Shown here: positions 34,754-43,709 of the stretch, piece by piece
Position numbering within the stretch: the stretch's first letter is position 1
Layout of the letters: every line of letters starts with the position of its first letter
DNA from: Dyadobacter sp. UC 10
GTDB taxonomy: Bacteria; Bacteroidota; Bacteroidia; Cytophagales; Spirosomataceae
Direction: 5' to 3'
DNA length: 64,000 nt
NCBI RefSeq assembly: GCF_008369915.1
Contig: NZ_VSRN01000001.1
Coordinates: forward strand, 5,948,501 to 6,012,500
The notes under the pieces: model-generated
What the model was told of the DNA's origin: nothing
What the model saw: the letters and a program-made list of their open reading frames with translations, nothing else
Databases searched by the model: none
Translations under genes and position numbers: made by a program

Positions 34754-35236
34754 CTATGTCGTCAATGGATATTTGGATACGTCCCTCTGCCTGTCCCGCT
34801 CTTGCCTGATCGTGTCGTGTGTGGAGTTGATCGCATTCTGTTGTCTGAGCAGCAGCTGATTGATATCGGCAGGAAATTCGACCGATTTTATGGCCTCATC
34901 ATAAGCCTTTTTTGCCGCGTCTTCGCCGCCTTCAGCATTTTCAAGCACTGCCCGGCGGTTGTCCGAGCTGAATACCGTGCGGATATCCATCCAAACGCGA
35001 TACAATTTGCCGGACGTCATTGTGCCTGTTTCGGGTTCGCCTCCCAGACTTACCACTTCTGCATTGAGCTCGGTTACGTGCTGCCGGCTTTGATCTGCCA
35101 GCGTCTTAAAAAGTGCCCGCAGATCGGTTTCGATTTCATTCGTTTCATCGTAGGCCTTCTCGTAGCCCTCTATCCGGTCGTTATTAATAACGATAAGATC
35201 GTTGAGTGTCTCTATAATTTCCGCATTTTGTGCCAT
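34754..35236 (-). CDS. PA2169-family four-helix-bundle protein (DUF2383)
   Basis: The 160-residue product is a ferritin-like helical bundle of the DUF2383/PA2169 family. Most of the sequence is long charged helices: ETLNDLIVINNDRIEGYEKA, cut to its core, then LFKTLADQSRQHVTEL and LLLRQQNAINSTHDTIRQ. Members are commonly linked to general stress, but no reaction is established. It has its own terminator on the downstream side, and the MacB-like permease gene lies upstream on the same strand 90 bp away. The start ATG at 35236 begins MAQNAEIIE. Confidence 0.85.
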   Translation of the reverse strand: MAQNAEIIETLNDLIVINNDRIEGYEKAYDETNEIETDLRALFKTLADQSRQHVTELNAEVVSLGGEPETGTMTSGKLYRVWMDIRTVFSSDNRRAVLENAEGGEDAAKKAYDEAIKSVEFPADINQLLLRQQNAINSTHDTIRQERDRQRDVSKYPLTT

Positions 35237-35325
35237 AACAGTTGTTGATTAGTGTTGGCGGATGCTTCTAAATAACTATTCCAACCCGGACGCAGATCTT
35301 CCTGAATTTGAAGCTTCGTGGCCAA

Positions 35326-37758
35326 TTATTCAGATTTTAAGGATTTCACAGGATTCATCAAAGCCGCTTTGACCGACTGGAAAGAGACTGTGACCAATGC
35401 CACCATCAGCGACAGCATCCCAGCCGCAACAAACATCCACCAGGCAACATCAATTTTATATGCAAAATCCTGCAACCACTTGTTCATCAGCCACCAGGCC
35501 ATCGGCGCTGCTATCAGCATGGCGATACCTACCAGTTTCATAAAATCCCGCGAGAGCAACACTACGATTCCAGGTACAGAAGCGCCCAGTACCTTCCGGA
35601 CACCTATTTCTTTCGTACGCTGCTCGGCAGTAAAGGTAGCCAGCCCGAAAAGCCCCAGACAAGCGACAAAAATGGTCAGTGCTGCGAATAACCCCAGGAT
35701 TTTCGCCGTTTTCTGCTCCGCTTTGTATGTTTCGTCAAACCGGTCGTCAAGAAATGAATAAGTAAATGGAAGGTCGGGCTTGAATGCATTCCACTTTTTT
35801 TCCAGACTGGAAATCAGCCCGGCGATATCTTTTGTTTTGACCTTCGCGATCATTGTACCCGATCCTTTGCCTAAGATCATCACAAGCGGAGATATCTGCT
35901 CATGGAAGGATTTGAAATGAAAATCTTCTACTACGCCAATAATTACGTAAGTCGATCTCTTACCGTCATTACTATTACTACTGATCGTGTGGTTCAGTGC
36001 ATTTCTTTCCCAACCCAACATTTTCGCGGTCGTTTGGTTGATGATAATAGCAGAAGAATCGGTACCGAACGATTTTGAAAAATTTCTGCCTTCCACCAGT
36101 TTCATTCCCAATGTGGAAATATAGTCGTAGTCAACATCGTAGCGAAGTGTTTTGACGAGCTCTGTTGAGCGGGATTCTGGAAATATTGAATAGTTATTGT
36201 TGTAAGAAGGCCCGGCAGGCAGGTAACCCGAGGCGCTTACCTTCGCAATTCGGCTGTCGGATATGAGTTCGTTTTTAAATGCCTCCTGATTTTTTCCTAG
36301 TGCCCACGCGTCAGGCAATACCAAAACCTGGTCTTTGTCATAGCCGAGTTTCTTGTTTTGAATAAATTCCAGCTGATTGTAAACGACCATTGTACCGATA
36401 ATAAGTACAATAGAGATAGCAAACTGAAATACAACCAGACCACTCCGCATACTTATGCCTTTGGAACCAGGCGAAAGGCTCCCTGAAATATTTCCTTTTA
36501 ATACCGCAATAGGGCGGAAGGAAGATAGGAAAAAGGCCGGGTAGCTTCCTGCAAAAAAACCTACGAACAACCCAAACAAAACGAAATAAGCTGCAATTGC
36601 AGGAATTGTTTCAAAATCAATTTTAAGTTCTTTATCTGACAGGCTATTGAACAGGGGAAGCGCGATCACGCCGATCAGAATCGCGAGGACCATTGCTAAA
36701 AATGTGATCAGCACCGACTCAGTAAGAAACTGCCACACCAGCTCGCGCCTCGCCGATCCCATCACTTTGCGGACTCCAATCTCTTTGGCGCGCTTGGAGG
36801 AGCTGGCCGTAGAAAGGTTCATAAAATTGATGCAGGCAATAAGGAGCATGATCGTTGCCACTGCACCGAAAATATAGACGTACCGGATATCTCCGTTATC
36901 ACCCAGATCGTATTGAAAATCGGAATGCAAATGAATGTCGGTAAGGGGTTGCAGGTAGAGTCCGAGGAGGTTCCCTTTTTTACGAAATTCCTTGAAACTC
37001 ATTCCGAATGCGCCTTCAACCTGCGGGCCCATATATTTTTCAACCGTCCCGGGCAGCTTGGCTTCCAGCTTTTTATAATCGTAATCTTTTGGCAAAACCA
37101 GGTAGGTAAAGAACTCCGACTGCATCCAGGAAGTAGATTTCGCTTCCCCTGAATTGGCGAGAGAGGCGAAAATATCGAATTGAAAGTGCGAGTTGCGGGG
37201 GATATCTTTAAATACACCCGCAATTTTAGGCTTATCCTGGAAACCCTTAAATGTGAGCAGCTTACCGACCGGATCGGTATTGCCGAAAAACTTACGCGCC
37301 ATCGTTTCACTGATCACGATCGCATTCGGGTCAGAAAGCGCAGTTTTGCTGTTTCCGGACAAAAATGGTAATGTAAAAACCTGGAAAAAATTGTTGTCGA
37401 CCAACGCGAGCCGGTTGTCGGTAAAAAGCTTTTCGTTCATCAATATGACCGGAGAACCGCCATGCCTCAACCGCGTAGATTCGAGTACCTCGGGATAGTC
37501 CGCTTTTAACGCTGCTGCGGTTGGAGGCATTACATGCGCCTCATTAAATTTCCCCCCCTGCATAGTGCCCTTGAAGACCACCCGCACAATCTGATCTGCC
37601 TTTTCATTGAAACGATCGTAGCTAAGCTCATCGATCACATAAAGGCTGATCAGCATGCAGGAAGCAAGCCCGATCGCCAGCCCGGCTATATTAATGGCCG
37701 AAAATGCACGGTTGCGTTGGAGGTTGCGCCAGGCGATCTTGAAATAGTTTTGTAACAT
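35326..37758 (-). CDS. ABC transporter permease, MacB/FtsX type, full duplicated form
   Basis: The 810-residue inner-membrane protein has two tandem MacB-like halves. Each has a periplasmic MacB_PCD domain and FtsX membrane spans: the first N-terminal span (AFSAINIAGLAIGLASCMLI), spans near 285-400, a fourth span near 430 and three at the end. The conserved phrase RAKEIGVRKVMGS occurs in the first half and RTKEIGVRKVLGA in the second. No ATPase gene is adjacent. In Bacteroidota such permeases are often scattered as multi-copy families linked to export or macrolide-type efflux, so a specific substrate cannot be named. The gene is divergent from a Crp/Fnr-type regulator. Confidence 0.9.
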   Translation of the reverse strand: MLQNYFKIAWRNLQRNRAFSAINIAGLAIGLASCMLISLYVIDELSYDRFNEKADQIVRVVFKGTMQGGKFNEAHVMPPTAAALKADYPEVLESTRLRHGGSPVILMNEKLFTDNRLALVDNNFFQVFTLPFLSGNSKTALSDPNAIVISETMARKFFGNTDPVGKLLTFKGFQDKPKIAGVFKDIPRNSHFQFDIFASLANSGEAKSTSWMQSEFFTYLVLPKDYDYKKLEAKLPGTVEKYMGPQVEGAFGMSFKEFRKKGNLLGLYLQPLTDIHLHSDFQYDLGDNGDIRYVYIFGAVATIMLLIACINFMNLSTASSSKRAKEIGVRKVMGSARRELVWQFLTESVLITFLAMVLAILIGVIALPLFNSLSDKELKIDFETIPAIAAYFVLFGLFVGFFAGSYPAFFLSSFRPIAVLKGNISGSLSPGSKGISMRSGLVVFQFAISIVLIIGTMVVYNQLEFIQNKKLGYDKDQVLVLPDAWALGKNQEAFKNELISDSRIAKVSASGYLPAGPSYNNNYSIFPESRSTELVKTLRYDVDYDYISTLGMKLVEGRNFSKSFGTDSSAIIINQTTAKMLGWERNALNHTISSNSNDGKRSTYVIIGVVEDFHFKSFHEQISPLVMILGKGSGTMIAKVKTKDIAGLISSLEKKWNAFKPDLPFTYSFLDDRFDETYKAEQKTAKILGLFAALTIFVACLGLFGLATFTAEQRTKEIGVRKVLGASVPGIVVLLSRDFMKLVGIAMLIAAPMAWWLMNKWLQDFAYKIDVAWWMFVAAGMLSLMVALVTVSFQSVKAALMNPVKSLKSE

Positions 37759-37965
37759 AGGGTCGTGGTTTGAATCGGCCGGAAATTATTTTATGGCTAA
37801 TAGATGGTACATTGTATTGCATAGTTCTTGGTATAAAATACATGCCAGTGTTTTAAATGTTTGTTTTTAAGGGAGTTAACTTTGACAGTATTCAATTTTT
37901 CCGTTCACATTCGGACATTTCTGTACGGAAATGCGCAGGCTGTTCTTTTGAATACGCAAGCATCT

Positions 37966-37973
37966 TAACTTTG
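37966..37973 (+). promoter_or_regulatory. Candidate -7 element directly before the Crp-like gene
   Basis: TAACTTTG lies only 5 bp before the ATG at 37979, which would place the transcript start at or next to the start codon (leaderless or near-leaderless). A second TAACTTTG is at 37877-37884, 89 bp further up, as an alternative promoter. Confidence 0.4.
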
Positions 37974-37978
37974 GCAAA

Positions 37979-38548
37979 ATGAGCGAACTGGAACAATACC
38001 TGCATTCTTTTTTTGATTTTGATCAGTCGGACCTGGCGAAAGTGGCTGCGTTTTTTAAGCCTGAAATCGTCCGCAAAGGTGAGTTTTATCTCCGGACAGG
38101 CAAAGCCTGCAACAAGCTTAGTTTTATAAAATCGGGTATGTTCCGGATTTTCGTGGATCTGGAAGACAGGGAAGTAACCCAGTGGATTTCTACAAAAGGC
38201 TATTTCATTACCGATCTTTCCAGCCTGATTTTTGACACACCTGCGCGCTGGAATATCCAGGCACTGACAGATACTGCGCTTTACACGATCGAAAAGTCAG
38301 ATTACGAAAGGCTGGGGGACTACATTCCGAAGTGGCCTGTTACCGAAAAGCTTTTCATCGCGCATTGCTTTACCACGCTGGAAGACAGGGTATTTTCATT
38401 CCTGTCGATGACGGCCGAGCAGCGTTACAATATCCTGTTCGAAAACAACCGCGAGCTTTTCAACCAGGTACCGCTCCAATACATTGCTTCCATGCTCGGC
38501 ATGACGCCCGAAACGATCAGCCGGATCCGCCGGAAACAGCTGAATTGA
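37979..38548 (+). CDS. Crp/Fnr-family transcriptional regulator
   Basis: The 189-residue product has an N-terminal cNMP-binding-like barrel (about 10-125), but it lacks an obvious RSAT phosphate-binding cassette, so cAMP binding is doubtful. The short C-terminal winged helix includes QYIASMLGMTPETISRIRRK. This size and layout is common in Bacteroidota Crp-like regulators. It is divergent from the permease gene and 76 bp upstream of a membrane protein gene, either of which it may control. Effector unknown. Confidence 0.88.
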   Translation: MSELEQYLHSFFDFDQSDLAKVAAFFKPEIVRKGEFYLRTGKACNKLSFIKSGMFRIFVDLEDREVTQWISTKGYFITDLSSLIFDTPARWNIQALTDTALYTIEKSDYERLGDYIPKWPVTEKLFIAHCFTTLEDRVFSFLSMTAEQRYNILFENNRELFNQVPLQYIASMLGMTPETISRIRRKQLN

Positions 38549-38624
38549 TTTCTTGATATAGGTCAAGTGGCGCCGGAAACAGGGTTGATATTTTTGCAAA
38601 GTATTAACCAAAACAGCTACTATC

Positions 38625-39284
38625 ATGTTTCTAGGTCACTATGGACTAGCCTTCGGAGTAAAAAAAGCGGCTCCACAAATCTCGCTTTTAACTTTATTCG
38701 TAGCCGTCGAATTTGTCGATATCATCTGGCCGGTTATGCTGCTGCTGGGTATTGAAAAAGTCAGGATTGCGCCGGGAATAACGGAAGTCACACCCTTTGA
38801 ATTTATTCATTATCCGTTTACCCACAGTTTGCTAATGGGAGTGGTGTGGGGCGCAGTAGTCGGTCTTTTTTATTGGTTATTTAAAAAAGACCTCAAAAGC
38901 GCGGTAATCGTGGGACTCGCTGTGCTTAGTCACTGGTTCCTGGATTTTATAGTGCACGTGCCAGACCTGCCATTAACTCCATTTGGCTCCGAAAAAGTAG
39001 GTTTAGGAGCCTGGAATTCAATGCCCTTAACGCTTTTTATCGAGGCTGTGATCTTTTTGTCAGGCGTTTATCTTTATGCTAAAAACACAGAGCCGGTCAG
39101 CAAAAAAGGCACGTGGTCGCTTTGGATCCTGGTGATCTTCTTTATGTTAACCAATACGTTCAATATGTTCGGCCCGCCGCCGTCGGATTCCATCCCAACA
39201 CTTTTTGCATCGTTTGTAGTGCTGCAAGTGATTGTACTGGCACTGGCGGTGTGGGTTGATCGGAATAGAAAGGTGAAGTCGTAA
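38625..39284 (+). CDS. Multi-span membrane protein, metal-dependent hydrolase-like (YdjM type)
   Basis: The 219-residue product has five or six hydrophobic spans. Conserved polar residues lie inside them, as in the YdjM/DUF457 membrane hydrolase group: GHYGLAFG at the start, HYPFTHSLL near residue 63-71, and LSHWFLDFIVH near 103-113. These His/Asp residues could bind a metal. Hydrolase activity is not demonstrated for most of the group. It follows the Crp-like regulator gene by 76 bp and is probably expressed with it. Confidence 0.75.
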   Translation: MFLGHYGLAFGVKKAAPQISLLTLFVAVEFVDIIWPVMLLLGIEKVRIAPGITEVTPFEFIHYPFTHSLLMGVVWGAVVGLFYWLFKKDLKSAVIVGLAVLSHWFLDFIVHVPDLPLTPFGSEKVGLGAWNSMPLTLFIEAVIFLSGVYLYAKNTEPVSKKGTWSLWILVIFFMLTNTFNMFGPPPSDSIPTLFASFVVLQVIVLALAVWVDRNRKVKS

Positions 39285-39361
39285 AATGTGAAGCTTGTAT
39301 TCATCATTGAGTGTATATAAACTTACATTCGCTATTTTTCAGAATAAATACACACTATAGT

Positions 39362-39538
39362 ATGGCGCAAAAGTCTGGGAAATAGCAATTGATTGAAAAG
39401 GTCACTTCCAGGCTCGCTGAATTGGAAATGGATTTAATGATTCCGGTGGAAAATATGTCAGATGAAGAATTTGAAGAGTTGCTGAAAGAAGCAATCAGAT
39501 TGAGAGAAGTTTTACGGGCATTGGGTAATCTTGATTGA
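39362..39538 (+). pseudogene. Small acidic ORF with in-frame amber codon
   Basis: ATG 39362 opens MAQKSGK and meets TAG at 39383-39385. The same frame then continues QLIEKVTSRLAELE to TGA 39536-39538. The downstream part, 49 codons from TTG 39389, is acidic and helical and ends LREVLRALGNLD. Either the amber inactivates a ~58-residue gene (CAG to TAG is one transition), or translation starts at the TTG. The next gene starts 5 bp after the stop, so the two form a unit. I cannot assign a family; the size and pairing resemble a toxin-antitoxin module, but this is only inference. Confidence 0.5.
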
Positions 39539-39543
39539 AAATT

Positions 39544-39972
39544 ATGAGAGAAGATTTCAAAAATAAGGTGGACCGATATGTTGCTGCGCTGAAAAGTGCC
39601 GGGAAAGAGGATATTCCCGCAATCAGAACGGAGTTTGCTAATTGGTACCATGCATTGAGTGATGTCGAAAAGGATGAATTACAACCGTTCTGGCAGGAGA
39701 TCAAAGATCGAGCGAGGCAAAAGATTGCAGAAATAAAGGAAGCCTTGAATGAATTACAGCAATTGCAAGATGTGAAGATTGTGGTTGAGGGAGCCGAATA
39801 TGATCTTCACGAATGGATCACAATCTCAGAATATTCCAGAATTCATCACCTGAAAGTAAGCCGAGTACAGAACTGGATCTCCCGCGGGGTTGTGCCAAGG
39901 GGCAAAGTATTGGCGATCCCTCAGCTTAACAATATGAAACTGATAAAAAACGAGATATACGCAAAGGCTTAA
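39544..39972 (+). CDS. Hypothetical protein with helical N-terminus and HTH-like C-terminus
   Basis: From ATG 39544 the product is 142 residues. Residues 1-75 are mainly charged helix (FANWYHALSDVEKDELQPFW). The C-terminal ~50 residues look like a small winged-helix or excisionase-type DNA-binding unit: ITISEYSRIHHLKVSRVQNW, then RGVVPRGKVLAIP. TTG 39535 is an alternative start overlapping the previous stop. It is coupled to the small acidic ORF upstream. A toxin-antitoxin or mobile-element role is possible but unsupported. About 125 bp without further features separates it from the next gene. Confidence 0.6.
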   Translation: MREDFKNKVDRYVAALKSAGKEDIPAIRTEFANWYHALSDVEKDELQPFWQEIKDRARQKIAEIKEALNELQQLQDVKIVVEGAEYDLHEWITISEYSRIHHLKVSRVQNWISRGVVPRGKVLAIPQLNNMKLIKNEIYAKA

Positions 39973-40097
39973 TCTAAATCAGTAGAAGGAGATTATGCTT
40001 TAACGGTTGTTTCGCAATGGTCCCCTCAGTGACTTAGGATAACCCTGGCGAGAGATCGCAATTTTAAATATTTTACATTTTACTCGACCCCTAATCA

Positions 40098-40787
40098 ATG
40101 ACTACATCAACAGACCGGAAAATCAACGCAATCGTAACCGGTGCGACAGGCATGGTGGGAGAGGGAGTACTGCACCAATGTTTGCAAAGCCCTGACGTAG
40201 AGTCGGTTTTGATGATCAACAGGAAGCCGGCGGGGATTACGCACCCGAAACTAACTGAAATCATTCACAGGGATTTCCAGGACCTGAGCCCGATAGCGGA
40301 CCAATTGAACGGTTATAATGCATGTTATTTTTGTCTGGGAGTTTCATCTGTGGGCATGAAGGAGCCGGAATATACCAAAATGACCTACATACTCACTATG
40401 CATGTGGCGGAGGTACTGAGCAGTCAAAATCCGGATATGACCTTTTGTTATGTTTCCGGGGCAGGTACGGACAGTTCCGAAAAGGGCCGCTCCATGTGGG
40501 CACGCGTCAAAGGGAAAACTGAAAACGATCTGATGAAGCTGCCTTTCCGCCAGGTATTTGCATTCCGGCCTGGCATTATGACGACTTCGCCTGAATTGAA
40601 AAATACATTACCGCTTTATAAATACATCAGCTGGCTATTTCCGTTTATCCGCCGCTTTTTCCCCAATTCCATTTCCAGTCTCGCACAGGTAGGACAGGCG
40701 ATGATCAACGCCACCCAAAACGGCTTCGATAAAAAGATCCTGGAAGTAAAGGATATCAACGCGCTGGGCGACCGTCAGTATGTTTAG
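40098..40787 (+). CDS. NAD(P)-binding Rossmann-fold protein, atypical SDR
   Basis: The 229-residue product starts with a dinucleotide-binding loop, VTGATGMVGEG, characteristic of extended or atypical short-chain dehydrogenases and NmrA-like proteins. Other segments are CYFCLGVSSVG and FCYVSGAGTD, followed by a helix carrying a lysine (VKGKTEND) where the catalytic Tyr-x3-Lys would lie; the Tyr is not obvious. The substrate is unknown. It is alone on its strand with ~95 bp before the next operon. Confident of the fold, not of activity. Confidence 0.8.
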   Translation: MTTSTDRKINAIVTGATGMVGEGVLHQCLQSPDVESVLMINRKPAGITHPKLTEIIHRDFQDLSPIADQLNGYNACYFCLGVSSVGMKEPEYTKMTYILTMHVAEVLSSQNPDMTFCYVSGAGTDSSEKGRSMWARVKGKTENDLMKLPFRQVFAFRPGIMTTSPELKNTLPLYKYISWLFPFIRRFFPNSISSLAQVGQAMINATQNGFDKKILEVKDINALGDRQYV

Positions 40788-40881
40788 GGCTTAATGCTGC
40801 TAAATGGTTATTTAACGGAAAATATTTACTTTGCCTTACAATCATTTTGTTTAGCAAAGAATAACAGCAACCCTGCCTTGC

Positions 40882-42258
40882 ATGTATTATTTTCTGGTCT
40901 CCTTTTTCCTGATCCAATACATCCGAACTTCCCTTCAAACGGCTGTTAATTATCCGGAATGGGATAAGCGGCTCGTGGTCGGCAGGTATGTCAGCATTGG
41001 ATTGCTTTCAGCATATTATCTTCTTGATTCTCCCGACTGGTACAACTGGCTCTGGAATGCATTTCTGGTGGCATTGATGGTAGTGATCTTTGGCAACGAC
41101 ATTTTCAGAACGCTGCGGACAACCGCCCAAACAATACTGCCATTTATAGGGATCTGTATCCTGCGGGATATTACCAAAGCTGGCTTTCCCAAATTCCACG
41201 AAAAATATGACAGTGTATTCGACATTGCGGTCATGTTTGCCTTTGTGCTTTGCTTTGTCATCTGGTTTTATGCCAGAAAACAAATGAAAGTACTGGAAAG
41301 GGAGCGGGAGGACAGGCTGCGCGAAGAGCAGGTGATCCGTGCCCAGAAAGAGTCGCTCGAATACCTGGTAAGTGAGCGCACTTATGAGCTGACTTTGCAA
41401 AAGGAGGAACTTCAGAAGACGATAGAAGAGCTGAAATCTACACAGAACCAGCTGATACAGAGTGAGAAAATGGCTTCACTGGGAGAACTGACCGCAGGCA
41501 TTGCGCACGAAATCCAGAACCCGCTGAACTTTGTCAATAATTTCTCTGAAGTATCTGTTGAGCTTTGCCAGGAACTGGAAGAGGAAATCGAAAAATCGAC
41601 GCTTCCCGAAGCTGAAAAGGATTATATCAAAGAGATCATCGGAGATTTGAGCCAGAATCAGCAGAAAATTACACACCACGGTAAGCGGGCGGATTCAATC
41701 GTAAAAGGAATGCTGCAACATTCGCGCGCCTCGTCAGGCGAAAAGGAGCCGGTTGACATCAATGCCCTCGCCGACGAATACATGCGCCTCGCATATCATG
41801 GCCTTCGTGCGAAAGACAAGGAGTTCAACGCAGCGCTTGTTACTGATTTCGACCCCACGATCGGAAAGGTTAACGTATTGCCGCAGGACCTGGGAAGGGT
41901 TTTCCTGAATTTGTTTACCAATGCTTTCTACGCTGTTGCAGAAAAAAAACGGCAGCTTTCTGAGGCGGGCACATTGGGCGATTACCGGCCAGAGGTGAAA
42001 ATTACTACCAAGAAATTTGATAACAAGCTATACGTCCGGGTTTCGGATAATGGTACCGGAATGCCGGACCACGTAAAGGCTAAGATTTTCCAGCCTTTTT
42101 TTACAACCAAGCCAACCGGCCAGGGCACGGGCCTGGGCCTTTCCATGAGCTACGATATCGTCACCAATGGCCATGGTGGTGTATTGGATGTAGATACAGT
42201 TCCCGGCGAAAGAACCGAATTCCGTATCACCATCCCGGTTATTGAGCCGCAAGCCTAG
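40882..42258 (+). CDS. Membrane-bound sensor histidine kinase
   Basis: The 458-residue kinase has four or five N-terminal membrane spans (within 1-135), then a coiled coil (about 138-195). HisKA carries phospho-acceptor His209 in TAGIAHEIQNPLNFV, and the HATPase_c domain has NGTGMP and GTGLGLSMSYDIV. It has no receiver or periplasmic sensor domain; the spans themselves are probably the sensor. It begins an operon with a receiver protein, a receiver-cyclase and an HD hydrolase, so it likely phosphorylates one or both receivers and thereby controls cyclic nucleotide production. Confidence 0.92.
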   Translation: MYYFLVSFFLIQYIRTSLQTAVNYPEWDKRLVVGRYVSIGLLSAYYLLDSPDWYNWLWNAFLVALMVVIFGNDIFRTLRTTAQTILPFIGICILRDITKAGFPKFHEKYDSVFDIAVMFAFVLCFVIWFYARKQMKVLEREREDRLREEQVIRAQKESLEYLVSERTYELTLQKEELQKTIEELKSTQNQLIQSEKMASLGELTAGIAHEIQNPLNFVNNFSEVSVELCQELEEEIEKSTLPEAEKDYIKEIIGDLSQNQQKITHHGKRADSIVKGMLQHSRASSGEKEPVDINALADEYMRLAYHGLRAKDKEFNAALVTDFDPTIGKVNVLPQDLGRVFLNLFTNAFYAVAEKKRQLSEAGTLGDYRPEVKITTKKFDNKLYVRVSDNGTGMPDHVKAKIFQPFFTTKPTGQGTGLGLSMSYDIVTNGHGGVLDVDTVPGERTEFRITIPVIEPQA

Positions 42259-42278
42259 CAACGACGCTTTTAGTTATA

Positions 42279-42665
42279 ATGATAAAAACCATGAAAATCC
42301 TTGTTGTCGACGACGAAGAAGATGTTAAATCCCTGTTTGAACAAAAATTCAGGAAAGAGATCCGCAGCGGGCAGTTCGAATTTTCGTTTTCTTTTTCAGG
42401 CGAAGAGGCACTCTCGTATCTCGAAGATCATTCATCGGAAGTCGTCATGATCCTGTCAGATATTAATATGCCCGGTATGAGCGGTATTGAGCTTCTTAAA
42501 AAAATCCGGTCCGAACATCCTGCCGCTCCGCCACAGGTGATGATGATCACAGCTTACGGCGACAGTGCCAATCACGACCAGGCCATGCAGCTGGGGGCAG
42601 ATGATTTTCTGACCAAACCGGTCAATTTTGTTGAATTGAAAGAAAAATTGCTCAGCATTTTATGA
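42279..42665 (+). CDS. Stand-alone receiver domain
   Basis: The 128-residue product is a single CheY-like receiver without output domain. It has VVDDEED acidic residues, phospho-acceptor Asp61 (Asp57 if the ATG at 42291 is used) in ILSDINMPGMSG, and Lys in DDFLTKPVNF. It overlaps the next gene by 4 bp (ATGA). It probably shuttles phosphate between the kinase and the receiver-cyclase, or competes for it. Its sequence is close in style to the receiver half of the next protein, suggesting duplication. Confidence 0.92.
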   Translation: MIKTMKILVVDDEEDVKSLFEQKFRKEIRSGQFEFSFSFSGEEALSYLEDHSSEVVMILSDINMPGMSGIELLKKIRSEHPAAPPQVMMITAYGDSANHDQAMQLGADDFLTKPVNFVELKEKLLSIL

Positions 42666-43708
42666 AAGCCAAGATACTGGTAGTGGACGATGAGGCAGAT
42701 CTTCAATTGTTGATCAAGCAAAAATTCAGGCGGCAGATCCGGGAACAGGAATACGAATTTCTGTTTGCCGAAAATGGGTTGAAAGCATTGGAAGTGCTGG
42801 GAGAACATCCGGATATCGATATGGTGCTCAGCGATATCAATATGCCTGAAATGGACGGGCTGACCCTGCTCGTGCGCCTCGGAGAATTGAGCCCGATCCT
42901 GAAATCGGTCATTGTGTCGGCTTACGGCGATATGGATAATATCCGTACCGCGATGAACCGCGGTGCATTCGATTTTTTGACGAAACCTATTGATTTCAAG
43001 GATCTTGAAGTGACAATGGAGAAAACGCTGCACTACGTCTCCCAGCTGAAAGAAACCCTGAAAGCAGTGCGCGAAAACGATATTTTGCGCATGTATGTCG
43101 ATTCTTCCGTTTTGCAGTTTATGACGCAGGATACCTTTGAAAAATCGCTGATGACCAGTGAAAATATCGTTGGTACTGTCGTATTTATGGATATGTGCGG
43201 CTTTACTTCAATTTCCGAAAAGGAATCGCCCGACCGCGTCGTCAAGCTGATCAATAAATATTTTGATGTGATGGTCAAAGAGATCATTGCGCAGGGCGGG
43301 CTTGTCGATAAATTCATGGGAGATGCTGTGATGGCTGTTTTCAGGGGAGAGTACCACCTCGACCGCGCCATCGAATCGTCGCTGGCTGTTCGCAATCACA
43401 TCGACGGCTTTAAGGAGGAACTGTCTGACCAGTCGGGTTACCTCCCGAAAGTTTCCATCGGGATCAATTCTGGTGAAATGGTTTCGGGTAACATTGGCTC
43501 TGCCGCGCTGAAACGGCTCGACTATACCGTGATCGGGGATGTCGTGAACGTGGCGCAACGCCTGCAATCCATTGCCAGGCCAGGGCAGGTTGTGGTAGCG
43601 GAAACTGCTTATCAGCTTATCAAAGAGGCTTTTCAATGTAATCCGATAGGAGAAGTCAGTCTGAAAAACAAGGAGAACCCGGTGATGATCTACGAAGTTC
43701 TGGAATAA
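42662..43708 (+). CDS. Response regulator with class III adenylate cyclase output
   Basis: The 348-residue product has an N-terminal receiver (Asp58 in MVLSDINMPEMDG) and a C-terminal class III nucleotidyl cyclase domain (about 170-345). Metal-binding Asp177 is in VVFMDMCGFTS and Asp221 in FMGDAVMAVF. The purine-specifying pair is Lys217 and Asp293, which favours ATP over GTP. Asn296 and Arg300 in VVNVAQRL complete the active site. So it should make cAMP when phosphorylated. It overlaps the receiver gene and precedes the HD gene by 1 bp. A likely cAMP receptor is encoded convergently. Confidence 0.93.
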   Translation: MKAKILVVDDEADLQLLIKQKFRRQIREQEYEFLFAENGLKALEVLGEHPDIDMVLSDINMPEMDGLTLLVRLGELSPILKSVIVSAYGDMDNIRTAMNRGAFDFLTKPIDFKDLEVTMEKTLHYVSQLKETLKAVRENDILRMYVDSSVLQFMTQDTFEKSLMTSENIVGTVVFMDMCGFTSISEKESPDRVVKLINKYFDVMVKEIIAQGGLVDKFMGDAVMAVFRGEYHLDRAIESSLAVRNHIDGFKEELSDQSGYLPKVSIGINSGEMVSGNIGSAALKRLDYTVIGDVVNVAQRLQSIARPGQVVVAETAYQLIKEAFQCNPIGEVSLKNKENPVMIYEVLE

Positions 43709-43709
43709 T

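Noticed and set aside
39355..39651. 98-codon minus-strand frame over the small two-gene unit
   Set aside because: Leu/Ser-rich product without domain; the plus-strand frames have better translational coupling.
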